Shown piece by piece: positions 19,392 through 28,117 of a stretch of DNA of 64,000 nucleotides (position 1 is the stretch's first letter; each line of letters opens with the position of its first letter). Where the stretch lies: assembly GCA_017551675.1 (NCBI GenBank), contig JAFZLC010000047.1, positions 162,935 through 226,934 of the forward strand, written 5' to 3'. Both the position numbers and the translations under genes were made by a program. Under the pieces are notes generated by a model. It was not told the origin of the DNA, did no database searches, and worked only from the letters and a program-made list of their open reading frames with translations. The stretch comes from Paludibacteraceae bacterium (lineage in GTDB: Bacteria > Bacteroidota > Bacteroidia > Bacteroidales > Paludibacteraceae).

Positions 19392-20657
19392 ATGGTAAAT
19401 TACATAAACAGACCGAGATATTTGCAGCAGCTTATCGATAGGCGTGACAATGGTGAAGTGAAGATAATAACAGGACCACGACGCTGTGGTAAGTCTTGGC
19501 TTTTGTCTCATATCTACAAGGATTACCTTCTGTCACAAGGTATAAAAGAAAGTAATATCATCTCTGTATCACTAGATGTCGATGAGGATGAAGAAGGTAA
19601 TGACCTTACTGATCCGAATAAATTGAAAGCTTATCTTCATGAACACATTACAAATAAAGAGGAAAACTATTATGTTTTTCTTGACGAGATACAAGAAGTA
19701 AAGGGCTTTGAACGCATTGTCAATGGTATTAACTTACATGATAACGTAGATGTATATATTACTGGAAGCAATTCGAAATTTCTATCAAGTGATATTCGAA
19801 CCATCTTTCGTGGACGTGGAGATGAAGTAAGGGTATTTCCACTATCCTTCAAAGAGTTTTGTTCTGATAGAACTGAGTTGAAGAATGAACTTTGGAAGGA
19901 ATATTACACTTACGGGGGAATGCCTGGATTATTAAAGCAACATACAGCGGAGCAGAAAGCAAAATACCTTCAGAGATTATGGGAGAAAACCTATATTGAT
20001 GATGTTATAGAGCGTAATAATGTAAAAAACAGACAGGCGTTGGAGTCTCTTGTCGATGCACTCTGTTCTTCTATTGGGTCACTTACCAATCCCAATCGAA
20101 TAACTAAGATTTTGGAGAGTGTACAGCATGTAAAGGTTGATGATGAGACTATCAACTTTTATATTGGATATTTACAAAATGCTTTTCTCTTCGAAGGTGC
20201 TAAACGATTCAATATCAAGGGCAATAAGTACTATGAAAGCATTGCAAAATACTATTCCATTGATGTTGGATTGAGGAATGCCAGATTGAACTTCCGACAA
20301 CAAGAGATAACCCACATTATGGAAAATGTGATTTACAACGAGCTTAGGACTCGAGGTTATCTTGTGGATGTTGGAGTGATAGAAAGTCGCGAAATACGTA
20401 ATGAAAAGATGGAATATATCCAATATGAAGTGGATTTTATTGCGACCAATGGTATTGAAAAGTATTACATACAATCAGCATATGCTCTTCCAGACGAGGA
20501 TAAGAGAGAACAAGAATTAAAATCCCTTAAACGGATAAATGATTCTTTTAGAAAAATAGTAATTGTTGGTGATGATATCGCAACATACACCGACAACAAT
20601 GGAATAGTTTTTATGGGTCTCTTACAATTTCTTGATAACGAAGATATTTTGGGATAG
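19392..20657 (+). CDS. AAA ATPase with C-terminal DUF4143 (nuclease-like) domain, copy A
   Basis: The 421-residue protein has a Walker A motif at residues 28-35 (GPRRCGKS), a Walker B with following acidic residues (YYVFLDEIQEV, about 92-102), and a SGS/TGS sensor region (VYITGSNSKFL). It then has the DUF4143 C-terminal half with EVDFIA and YYIQSAYALPDE. In this subgroup the second motif reads YIQSA where copy B at 62546 has a nuclease-like YEIKSG. The family is common and multicopy in Bacteroidota and its cellular role is not established. It is preceded by the inverted-repeat element described at 19221-19366, and no matching repeat is seen downstream. It stands alone between unrelated genes. 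Confidence 0.88.
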   Translation: MVNYINRPRYLQQLIDRRDNGEVKIITGPRRCGKSWLLSHIYKDYLLSQGIKESNIISVSLDVDEDEEGNDLTDPNKLKAYLHEHITNKEENYYVFLDEIQEVKGFERIVNGINLHDNVDVYITGSNSKFLSSDIRTIFRGRGDEVRVFPLSFKEFCSDRTELKNELWKEYYTYGGMPGLLKQHTAEQKAKYLQRLWEKTYIDDVIERNNVKNRQALESLVDALCSSIGSLTNPNRITKILESVQHVKVDDETINFYIGYLQNAFLFEGAKRFNIKGNKYYESIAKYYSIDVGLRNARLNFRQQEITHIMENVIYNELRTRGYLVDVGVIESREIRNEKMEYIQYEVDFIATNGIEKYYIQSAYALPDEDKREQELKSLKRINDSFRKIVIVGDDIATYTDNNGIVFMGLLQFLDNEDILG

Positions 20658-20944
20658 TTGTTTTTGTGATTATGGATTTGTTTGTTAATTTCACTTTTTA
20701 GTAATCAAACTTGTGAAAACACTTCAATTTCATACCTTTGCTTTATGGTTATCTTTTTCAAGAAAGAGGTCACATGTATAATACGTTCAAACTATTACGT
20801 TCTGATCTTAGTGAAGATTAGTCCGGTATGTCTAATCGACAAACTTTCTCATCGGTTTTCAAAATACACTTTTCAGAAAATCTTTAGAAATCAGTTTTGT
20901 CAAATCTCAATTTGTTTTATCTTTGGGGAAAATACCTATTCAAG
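20658..20944. other. Intergenic region without a supported gene
   Basis: It holds a -7-like TACCTTTG (20733-20740), a small inverted repeat (GATTAG/CTAATC, 20816-20837) and the promoter of the PHP gene at its right end. An open frame of 88 codons here has no recognisable protein character. Confidence 0.5.
20896..20925 (+). promoter_or_regulatory. Promoter of the PHP phosphatase gene
   Basis: TTTG at 20896-20899 and TATCTTTG at 20918-20925 are separated by 18 bp, close to the Bacteroidota optimum. Transcription would start near 20932, which decides in favour of the ATG at 20945 over an in-frame start at 20897. Confidence 0.7.
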
Positions 20945-21658
20945 ATGAACGTAGCATTAGATGTACATACACATACGGTGGCGAGTGGTCATGCTTATAG
21001 CACTTTGCAAGAGATGGTGCAGGCGGCTGCCGACAAAGGGCTGAAAATATTAGGCATCACAGATCATGGTCCTACCGTGCGTGGTTCATGCAATCCTGTT
21101 TATTTCTCTAATTTTCATGTTATCCCTCGAGAGATAAAGGGGGTAAGGTTGTTGATGGGTGCTGAAATCAACATCTTGAATGTGAATGGAGATTTGGATT
21201 TGAAGGAGAAGTACATCAATATGTTAGACCTTCGAATTGCAGGCATTCATCAGTCATGCTATACGGGAGGCACCATAGAGGAAAACACGGAGGCGATGAT
21301 TAAGGTGATGCAAAATCCAGAGATTGACATTATCAGTCATCCAGCCGACGGAAGTGCTGACCTCAATTTTGAAGAGGTGGTGCGAGCCGCTAAAGAGACG
21401 CGCATCCTATTAGAGATTAACAACAGTTCTCTGAACCCGAATCGTGGTAAGGAGAAAGCATGGGAATACAATCGTCAATTGGTTCGTCTGTGCAAACAGT
21501 ATGGCGTGATGGTTATTATGGGAAGTGACGCACATATTTCGTATGATGTTGCCAACTATCGTTTTATCTATCAGTTGTTTCAAGAAGAGGAGTTCCCTGA
21601 ATCATTGGTGATCAATGATAAACCCGATCTCTTTCTGAAAATGTTAAAAAGGGATTAG
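20945..21658 (+). CDS. PHP-domain phosphatase, YcdX-like
   Basis: The protein of about 237 residues carries the polymerase-and-histidinol-phosphatase metal motifs in order: DVHTHT near the N-terminus, GITDHG, MGAEINI, IAGIHQS, IISHPADG and MGSDAHIS. These ligands build a trinuclear metal site used for phosphoester hydrolysis in the cytoplasm. Length and motif spelling match the YcdX group; the natural substrate is unknown. The start at 20945 is chosen because the protein begins MNVALDVHTHT and because the promoter lies between 20896 and 20925. It converges on the next gene with an 11-bp gap. Confidence 0.88.
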   Translation: MNVALDVHTHTVASGHAYSTLQEMVQAAADKGLKILGITDHGPTVRGSCNPVYFSNFHVIPREIKGVRLLMGAEINILNVNGDLDLKEKYINMLDLRIAGIHQSCYTGGTIEENTEAMIKVMQNPEIDIISHPADGSADLNFEEVVRAAKETRILLEINNSSLNPNRGKEKAWEYNRQLVRLCKQYGVMVIMGSDAHISYDVANYRFIYQLFQEEEFPESLVINDKPDLFLKMLKRD

Positions 21659-21669
21659 ATCCACCTTTC

Positions 21670-22791
21670 TCATTTCATAAAATGTCTCATCCAGATGTCT
21701 GGAATGGAGTCGTTGCAAAACTGCATATAATCATCTTGTGAACAAGCAAAAATCTTATTCCCCTCAGCAGTTGGAATTTCAATCCACCATCTGCGGTTGG
21801 ATAGGGAGTTATAGAAAATTGTTTGCGTGTCGCCCTCTACTTTAGGATAAACCACAAATCTGCGATACTCTTCGATGGGTCTTTGTGGATAGTCGTGGTA
21901 GCGATTGTCGATGCCCGACAGTATGTGCCATATAATCTGTGCGGCAAGTGCGGCTGTTGCCTCTGATGCATCGTGCGATGGATTTAATCCAAACAAGCCA
22001 TAAGCCAATATTGAGTCACTGAGACCCGCATAGTGGGCCAGTTCGCATGCGTTCACGTTGCTTAGTCCGTTGGGAATGGATATGGCACGTCCGGGAGCAT
22101 CAGACTGACGAATGGCGGATATGTCGAAACTGAACAAGTCAGAGTCTCGCAGGATGGGTTCGCATAGGTATATCTTGTCGCGTACTTCTCTCAATCTTTT
22201 GACCAGACAATTTTTATTGGCAAGTTCTTTTACCTGCCACTCACAGCAATAGTAATTCTGGATGCCCAAGAGGTTGGTCTCACTGACCTCCTTTTTATTG
22301 ATGATCCACTTCAGATAATTATGAGCGGAAGGGATGGTATTGTCACTACTAAGGTCAATCTTAGAGTCGATGATAGAAACACGTTGTTTGGAGCAGATAT
22401 CTGTGATACCTTCCGACATTGGAACGGTGAGTTCTTGGGTACCTCCTATGATGATAGGGATAATCTGTTGATTTGTAAGATACCGTACCACGTCGGCAAG
22501 AGCATAGTAGGCATCCTTTTTCTTTTTTCCTATCTTCAGGTTTCCGAGGTCTGCAATCTGAATGGTATGAAAGAAACCAGTGAGTTCGTAGAGCTGTTTG
22601 CGAATAGCGTCGGGAGCCAGTCTTGCCCCAATATTGTGTGGGTCTGATTCCGTTTGCACGCCGATGAGAGCCACTTGATAATTCTCTTTCACTAGTTTAT
22701 GACCAAGAGTCTCTTCGACGGGTAGAAATGCGCCTGTGACAGGAGTTGCATCATATTCGTCTACGTACTTTGATAAATCCATCTCTTCCAT
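21670..22791 (-). CDS. Arginase/formimidoylglutamase-fold protein with altered metal-site motifs
   Basis: The 373-residue protein has the ureohydrolase layout: a nucleotide-like N-terminal strand (YQVALIGVQTE), NIGARLAPDAIR, a GG motif, a central IIDSKID and a SFDISAIR...DAPG segment. The canonical metal-binding motifs GGDHS, DAHxD and SxDxDxxD read here GGTQELT, DSKID and SFDISAIR. Several aspartate and histidine ligands are therefore missing, and a binuclear manganese site is unlikely. The protein may be a non-catalytic or repurposed arginase homologue, a type often annotated as formimidoylglutamase in Bacteroidota. The fold assignment is firm; the function is not. Confidence 0.75.
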   Translation of the reverse strand: MEEMDLSKYVDEYDATPVTGAFLPVEETLGHKLVKENYQVALIGVQTESDPHNIGARLAPDAIRKQLYELTGFFHTIQIADLGNLKIGKKKKDAYYALADVVRYLTNQQIIPIIIGGTQELTVPMSEGITDICSKQRVSIIDSKIDLSSDNTIPSAHNYLKWIINKKEVSETNLLGIQNYYCCEWQVKELANKNCLVKRLREVRDKIYLCEPILRDSDLFSFDISAIRQSDAPGRAISIPNGLSNVNACELAHYAGLSDSILAYGLFGLNPSHDASEATAALAAQIIWHILSGIDNRYHDYPQRPIEEYRRFVVYPKVEGDTQTIFYNSLSNRRWWIEIPTAEGNKIFACSQDDYMQFCNDSIPDIWMRHFMK

Positions 22792-22814
22792 ATCGTTTCT
22801 TCATGTTTGTGACA

Positions 22815-22822
22815 CAAAAGTA
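22815..22822 (-). promoter_or_regulatory. -7 box for the arginase-fold gene
   Basis: On the minus strand this reads TACTTTTG, an exact TAnnTTTG match about 24 bp upstream of the ATG. No clear -33 element. Confidence 0.5.
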
Positions 22823-22894
22823 CTAAATTTTGTTTAAACGATGAATATCTAGAAAGTCCCTATAGACGATTATTCTTCAAATTCCATGCGTCAT

Positions 22895-24406
22895 CTACTC
22901 ATCATAATAAACGAACGTTGTTTTTGTTATCGACTTAACTCCATTTGATTCTCTTGTCTCTTCTGTAATATTGCCAACCGAATCGTAGGTGTATGTCGTT
23001 AGGATTTGGGTGCCATTGTCCGTCGTTTCCCTTACGGTGACGAGGCGGTCGTTGGCGTAATAACCAGAGAGCTTAATGGTTTTGCCATCCAGTACGGTCA
23101 CCGAATGGAGATGGTTTTGTTTGTCGTATTTGTATGCTATTTTGTTGTATGTCAGTCTTTTTCTCCATGTATTTTCTTTGTTGAATTCATCAGGAAGCTC
23201 TGTGAGGCTCTCCTCAGATTGTATGGAAAGTAGTTTCCTTTGTTTGCTGTAGGTGTATTTGATATGGTTCACCAGCTTGGAATTCTTAAATTCTTTCTTG
23301 CTTAAGATATTGCCGTTGGAATCGAAGGTGGTGCGGGTGATGGTGGTGTCGGGGTTGAACTTTCCATCTTTCTCCTTCCCAACAATCTCCGTGATGATCT
23401 CTTCGTTTGGCGTGCAGGTTACCTTTGTGCTGTTGATGCCGATCAATGTGTCATGCCTATAGGTCATGTAGCCATCGGGGAGATCGATGTTGTCACTCTT
23501 TTCGTACAATGCTATATGTACTTCTGAAATCGTACCATCCTCGTCAAAGTAATTTGTCTTGCACTCTGTTATTTTATTCTTCTCGTCATATTTCATGAAA
23601 TTCTCTTCGTTAAGATTGCGAAAGTACCTGTTGTAAATCTCATTCCCTTTCGCATCGTGGCGTGTGATGCTCGATAGAGCACCGTCATAGTACTCATACG
23701 TTGTTTTCACACCCGCTTCCTCGCGTTCGAAGCTTATATCGCGGTTCATCTTGCAAGAGTCGGCTATCGGTAAGCCTGCCGAATCATATTTATAATATTC
23801 AGTCAACGAGTCATTTTCGTACACCTCCGTCAGATATCCTTTTGGATTGTAGATTTTTTTTGTGTGATGGGTGGTATTTTTTATTCTGTCGATGGTGATT
23901 GTGGCTGTGTCGTTTCCTCTTTGGTCATAGTAGGTATATTTGTATTTTGAGATGAAATTGTTGGGGCCGTAGGTTATGCTGCAGTATTCCTTTTCGTTTG
24001 AATTATAGTAGGTTTTCCCGCCCGCAATGTTACGGCTCTCAATCAGCTTGCCATCCTCCGAATATACGTACTCCACGCTTGTATGGTCAATAACATCATT
24101 GCTCATTTCAACAGGTCTCCATTTACCGTTGAATACACCAAACCTGTACAATATAAATCCAGTTTTATAGTTGTGACTCCATACGAGGCATTTGTGTTGT
24201 TTGTCATAAGATCTGAAAAAACGGGATGTAGTGTCTGTCCGTTCTTTATTGTCCTGATATTCCGAAGTGTATATGACACCATCTGCCGACATGACATTCC
24301 CTTTGTACGTGTAATCAAAAGTTCCGCGGCCGAATGCACAGTACATGCAGGCGAAAGCGGCATTGACCATGCAGATAAGCGTTAGAAGGATGAATGTTTT
24401 TTTCAT
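22895..24406 (-). CDS. Exported YD-like repeat protein of unknown function
   Basis: Starting at the ATG at 24404-24406, the product is 503 residues with a signal peptide (KKTFILLTLICMVNAAFAC). A cysteine follows directly, so a lipoprotein is possible but the lipobox AFAC is weak. The body consists of repeated short beta hairpins such as YDSAGLPIAD, YDQRGNDTAT and YDKQNHLHSV, resembling the YD/RHS repeats of cell-surface proteins. There is no RHS core, toxin domain or sorting domain. An in-frame start 63 bp upstream is rejected because the likely promoter lies between it and the chosen ATG. The role is unknown. Confidence 0.65.
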   Translation of the reverse strand: MKKTFILLTLICMVNAAFACMYCAFGRGTFDYTYKGNVMSADGVIYTSEYQDNKERTDTTSRFFRSYDKQHKCLVWSHNYKTGFILYRFGVFNGKWRPVEMSNDVIDHTSVEYVYSEDGKLIESRNIAGGKTYYNSNEKEYCSITYGPNNFISKYKYTYYDQRGNDTATITIDRIKNTTHHTKKIYNPKGYLTEVYENDSLTEYYKYDSAGLPIADSCKMNRDISFEREEAGVKTTYEYYDGALSSITRHDAKGNEIYNRYFRNLNEENFMKYDEKNKITECKTNYFDEDGTISEVHIALYEKSDNIDLPDGYMTYRHDTLIGINSTKVTCTPNEEIITEIVGKEKDGKFNPDTTITRTTFDSNGNILSKKEFKNSKLVNHIKYTYSKQRKLLSIQSEESLTELPDEFNKENTWRKRLTYNKIAYKYDKQNHLHSVTVLDGKTIKLSGYYANDRLVTVRETTDNGTQILTTYTYDSVGNITEETRESNGVKSITKTTFVYYDE

Positions 24407-24443
24407 GTGATGAGAAAAGTTAGATAAGATGAACTTTGAAGGA

Positions 24444-24451
24444 CAAATATA
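24444..24451 (-). promoter_or_regulatory. -7 box for the YD-like repeat protein
   Basis: The minus strand reads TATATTTG. It lies 37 bp before the ATG at 24406 and downstream of the alternative start at 24469, which supports the shorter protein. A TTTG exists upstream but at only 15-bp spacing. Confidence 0.5.
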
Positions 24452-24535
24452 AAAAAAGAGATGAAACAAATAAGGCTAACACAAGTAATTATTTGTTTAT
24501 GACGAATGGTATGGAAAAGAAAGAATGAATGTTTT

Positions 24536-24566
24536 TTTGTATATCAGACAATCTTTTATATTTTTG
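24536..24566 (+). promoter_or_regulatory. Promoter of the CHASE2/caspase cluster
   Basis: TTTG (24536-24539), a 19-bp spacer and TATTTTTG (24559-24566) form a near-ideal Bacteroidota housekeeping promoter. Initiation is expected near 24573. Confidence 0.75.
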
Positions 24567-24607
24567 TCTGTTGTAAGTTATAAGGATTACCTTTATTTTG
24601 TCATAAC

Positions 24608-25822
24608 ATGAAAAACCTCTTTACGAAATACATACCGCATGGATTGATGGTGATGGTGGTGATTATTTCCATTTGCGCCTTGGTGGCTCGTGTGGGATAT
24701 ACATCGACCTACCTTGATCCGATGTCGCAGGTGCTCAATAATTTCAACATGACAGATACTTATTTCCAAATTATGAATGATAATTCGGAGGAGCAGATGG
24801 ATGTTAATTTTGATGTGGTGATGTATGACATATCAGGTTGTTATTCGCGTTCAGAAATAGCTTTTGGTATTCAGCGATTGTATGATTTGGGCGCTAAGGT
24901 GATAGCTTTGGATGTTATTTTCGGACCTAATTCACAAGACACATTGGCGAATGATAGTCTTCAAAGGGTGATCAATCGGTGCAAGGACCGTGTTATCGCT
25001 GCGTGTCGTATGGTTCCAAATTATGATTCATTCATCAAGGAGGAGTCCTATTTTGTGAAAGAATCAGGTTGTGCTGAGGGTTGTGTGAATATCTCGAACG
25101 AGACGGTTCGTGAGTTTAGTAAGACGGTTACGTTTGGTGATACGACACTGAGCACCTATGTGAACGAGATCATGAAGATTGCTTATCCAGAAGTGCAAAA
25201 GAAATGGGAAGAAAGAACCTGTAAGGAGGAGCTGATCAACTATAAGCATACGCTTTTTGAAAAGTATCATATTTATGATGACTTATATCCTGAGGATGTG
25301 AAGGATAAGATCTTTTTGATGGGAGATTTCCAGGACTTGAGAGATTTCCATGATGTACCGGTGAAGATCAATGGTAGTCGCAGAATCTGTGGTACCACCA
25401 TCCATGGTTATTCCATCTCCACCTTGACGAAGGATGGAAGATTGATAGATAGTATGACAGATAAGGAGGCGTTGATATTAGGATTTATTGTCACGTTGAT
25501 ATTCTGTATTATATATTGTTGGTTGAATGAGGTTTACAACGATTATTCAGGCTTCTTGTCTACGTCGCTTCAATTGATAATAATGTTGTCACTTGTTTTT
25601 GTGGCAGGATATTTGTTTATTGAGAAGCAATATAACGTAAAATTGTTGTATGCCCTTTTGGGAACGGGTCTTGCAGGCTACGCAGCAGAGATATTCTATT
25701 TCATTTGGTTGCGAGTGAAGAAGATGTTGGGTCAGAAGACGCCAGATGTAATTGTAAAGGAGGAGCCAGTTGTTGTTGAGGCGAAGGTTAATGATGCTGT
25801 TGAAAAGGATGATAAGGAGTAG
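24608..25822 (+). CDS. CHASE2-domain membrane sensor without an output domain
   Basis: The 404-residue protein has one N-terminal transmembrane segment (about residues 13-30), then a ~250-residue extracytoplasmic CHASE2-type domain (DVVMYDISGCYSRSEIAFG, GAKVIALDVIFGPNS, KDKIFLMGDF). Three consecutive transmembrane helices follow (about 296-375) and then a short charged tail. That N-TM/CHASE2/3-TM topology is the hallmark of CHASE2 receptors. The usual cytoplasmic kinase, cyclase or c-di-GMP domain is missing; only about 30 Glu/Val/Lys-rich residues remain. It would need a partner for output, and the caspase-like gene starting 57 bp downstream is the obvious candidate. Confidence 0.82.
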   Translation: MKNLFTKYIPHGLMVMVVIISICALVARVGYTSTYLDPMSQVLNNFNMTDTYFQIMNDNSEEQMDVNFDVVMYDISGCYSRSEIAFGIQRLYDLGAKVIALDVIFGPNSQDTLANDSLQRVINRCKDRVIAACRMVPNYDSFIKEESYFVKESGCAEGCVNISNETVREFSKTVTFGDTTLSTYVNEIMKIAYPEVQKKWEERTCKEELINYKHTLFEKYHIYDDLYPEDVKDKIFLMGDFQDLRDFHDVPVKINGSRRICGTTIHGYSISTLTKDGRLIDSMTDKEALILGFIVTLIFCIIYCWLNEVYNDYSGFLSTSLQLIIMLSLVFVAGYLFIEKQYNVKLLYALLGTGLAGYAAEIFYFIWLRVKKMLGQKTPDVIVKEEPVVVEAKVNDAVEKDDKE

Positions 25823-25879
25823 AGGCTGAATCCTGATATGAGAAAATGATTAATGATAACGAGAAAAATAATTTGTAGT

Positions 25880-27889
25880 ATGAGAAGATATTTTTTAGTG
25901 TTGTGTCTATTATCCTTCTTATTTGCTCCGTTATCGGCACAAAAAGCCAATAGGAGTACGAAGACGGGTAAGTGGGGATTTATGAATGGTTCTACCTGGG
26001 TCGTAGAGCCAAAGTTTGAAAATTATGATCAAGCTAATGCATTTGCAGGTCGTAAATATGCTATTGTCCAATATCAAGGCAAATGGGGTGCTGTGGCAGC
26101 AGACGGAAAGTATTACACCAAGCCTGTATTCCCAACCAAGGAAACAGCATTGCGCGCAGCAAAGTTGGCTGTAGCAAATGCAGACAAGAGTCAGTTCCTT
26201 TATCCTGTATATGATCAAACATACAACCGTTGGGGATTTGTAGATTATACAGGTGAGATGTTCCTTCGCCCTATCTATGAAGATGTGGATCAAGAACATA
26301 ATTTCTCCAAAGGAAAAAACTATTCATTGGTGAAATTGGATGGTAACTGGGGTTGCGTCAACCGCGAAGGTGTGATGGTCATCAATCCATATTTCGTTAC
26401 CAAAGAGGATGCAATAAAGGCCATTGCAGAATGGACAAAAGGTGCAGTTCTCGGTGAGAACATCTACCTTGGTATGAAAGGTAATGTGAAGAAAATCGGT
26501 TTTATCAACTATATGGGTAACTGGGTAATGAAACCCGTGTTTGAGAATGTAGACAAAACAGCCATTTTCAATGCAAACACCTATTACGCAGTTGTTAAAT
26601 ACAAGGGTAAATGGTTTGCTATCGACCGTGCTGGTAATTTTATCAAGGCAGTGAAACCACAGCCAGATATGGCAAAGGCAAAATCTGCAGCAGCTGCATG
26701 GCAAAGCAGAACTCCTAATGCGAAAGTGCCTGCATCGGCAGTGCCTAATGTGGAGAGTTTTGCATACAAGACACCTAACTTGGCTGCTCAAGAGCCACAG
26801 AAAGTGACTCCAACCAAGCCAACAAACCCAACCAAACCTACGAAGCCAGAGGTTATCCCTCCTGCTACTAAAGGTGAAGGAGCTCCTACTATCAAAATCA
26901 TCAGTCCAAAGGATGGCTCACAATATTCTAACCCTGAAGTGACATTCATTTATGAAACGACTACTTATGATGGAAGTAACCCAGAGGTAATCGCTTACAT
27001 CAATGGAGAGAAATATCCTAACACAAAAGGTGTTAAGAGAGTAGGTAAGCAGTTGACGCTTACCCTCCCTCGCGTGGCAGATTGCCGTGTGCAATTGATT
27101 GCTAAGGATAACAAGGGACAGAACAGTGACCCTGCTGTTGTATTGCTCCACTATCGTGGCGACAGACCAAAACCAGCATTGCATGTCTTTGCTGTAGGTA
27201 TCAGCGACTACGATCAGGCAGATCTTAAGTTGCAACATGCCGCTAAGGATGCAGGTGATTTTATGAGTACAGTACAAAACTGTAACTTGTCTCAATACAA
27301 GCAAATCAAGACTGCTAACCTTATCCAAGATAAGGCTGGTACAGATAAGAATATTAAGAAAGGTCTTTCAAATCTTGTTAACACGGTAGAGCAAGGTGAC
27401 GTTGTCTTGTTGTTCTTCTCCGGACATGGTGCTAAAGAGGGTGCAGAGACCTACTTCTTGTCATCAAATGCAGAGAGCAACGATTTGTTTGCAACAGCCG
27501 TTGACTTTGATATCATCAAGAGTGCATTGAAACGTTTGAAAGATCGTAAGTGCCGTATCATCATCTTCATGGATGCATGTCATTCAGGATCCATGTATGG
27601 TGTGAAGGGTACAACAGAGACCTTCTCATTGGCAGACCCAGATGTCATCGGATTCTATTCAAGTACCGAGGCACAGAAGTCTAACGAATCAGAGCAATGG
27701 GAGAATGGTATCTTCACAAAAGCATTGTTGGAAGGTATCAAGGGTGCTGCTGTAGATGAAAATGGAAACATTACACTGGATGCGTTGGAGTTGTACATCC
27801 GTAACCAAGTACGTAATGCTACCAATGGTCGTCAGATGCCAATCTTCGAAAACAGACAAGGTAATTTCATTTTGTTCGAGAAAAAATAA
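25880..27889 (+). CDS. WG-repeat protein with C-terminal caspase-like (peptidase C14) protease domain
   Basis: From the ATG at 25880 the product is 669 residues with a signal peptide (RRYFLVLCLLSFLFAPLSAQ). WG-type repeats follow (GKWGFMNG, GKWGAVAADG, RWGFVDYTG, NWGCVNREG, GKWFAIDRAG), then a Pro/Thr/Lys linker (TPTKPTNPTKPTKP), an Ig-like segment and a caspase-fold domain. The catalytic dyad is visible: His516 in FSGHG and Cys567 in DACHSG. Family members are cysteine proteases cutting after basic or acidic residues; the substrate is unknown. The signal peptide places it in the periplasm or outside. An ATG 27 bp upstream in frame is possible but breaks the signal-peptide form. Confidence 0.88.
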   Translation: MRRYFLVLCLLSFLFAPLSAQKANRSTKTGKWGFMNGSTWVVEPKFENYDQANAFAGRKYAIVQYQGKWGAVAADGKYYTKPVFPTKETALRAAKLAVANADKSQFLYPVYDQTYNRWGFVDYTGEMFLRPIYEDVDQEHNFSKGKNYSLVKLDGNWGCVNREGVMVINPYFVTKEDAIKAIAEWTKGAVLGENIYLGMKGNVKKIGFINYMGNWVMKPVFENVDKTAIFNANTYYAVVKYKGKWFAIDRAGNFIKAVKPQPDMAKAKSAAAAWQSRTPNAKVPASAVPNVESFAYKTPNLAAQEPQKVTPTKPTNPTKPTKPEVIPPATKGEGAPTIKIISPKDGSQYSNPEVTFIYETTTYDGSNPEVIAYINGEKYPNTKGVKRVGKQLTLTLPRVADCRVQLIAKDNKGQNSDPAVVLLHYRGDRPKPALHVFAVGISDYDQADLKLQHAAKDAGDFMSTVQNCNLSQYKQIKTANLIQDKAGTDKNIKKGLSNLVNTVEQGDVVLLFFSGHGAKEGAETYFLSSNAESNDLFATAVDFDIIKSALKRLKDRKCRIIIFMDACHSGSMYGVKGTTETFSLADPDVIGFYSSTEAQKSNESEQWENGIFTKALLEGIKGAAVDENGNITLDALELYIRNQVRNATNGRQMPIFENRQGNFILFEKK

Positions 27890-27955
27890 TTGACGAACAA
27901 ATAAGATGAATGCTTTGGCGAAGTTTTTGTAGTTGCATTAATAAAGGAAAATAAA

Positions 27956-28009
27956 AATAACGTCTTTTGTTATTTGAAAGACAACAAACGGATAATGAAA
28001 GACGTTATT
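27956..28009 (+). promoter_or_regulatory. Long inverted repeat between the caspase and DUF4384-like genes
   Basis: The perfect 12-bp arms AATAACGTCTTT and AAAGACGTTATT are separated by 30 nt. No U-tract follows, so it looks more like a regulator-binding site or a processing stem than a terminator. Confidence 0.45.
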
Positions 28010-28020
28010 AATTTAAGGAG

Positions 28021-28117
28021 AGGTGTATTCACCTTGAAAAAATAGTATGAATTGTGGGTGAAAATGAAATCATGGAACCCGCTTTAAATAAATAACCCGG
28101 GATGATAGTCCCACAAA
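28021..28117 (+). promoter_or_regulatory. Structured 5' leader of the DUF4384-like gene
   Basis: Hairpin AGGTG/CACCT (about 28021-28034), a conserved AGTATGAAT block, and hairpin GTGGGT/ACCCGC (28054-28082) are followed by GGGA/TCCC before the ATG. The same order of elements with partly different, compensating bases occurs at 46263-46336 before an unrelated gene. Confidence 0.45.

Noticed and set aside
20897..20944. Upstream start for the PHP phosphatase
   Set aside because: The promoter -33 and -7 elements (20896-20925) overlap it, and the family N-terminus begins at MNVALDVHTHT (20945).
20682..20948. 88-codon open frame between the ATPase and PHP genes
   Set aside because: Its composition is not protein-like, it has no homology-like motifs, and it overlaps promoter elements and the true PHP start.
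24407..24469. Longer N-terminus for the YD-like repeat protein
   Set aside because: It would place a hydrophobic stretch before a complete signal peptide and start upstream of the -7 box at 24444-24451.
27956..28009. Terminator for the caspase gene
   Set aside because: The stem is perfect but the loop is 30 nt and no U-tract follows, so I list it as a regulatory inverted repeat.
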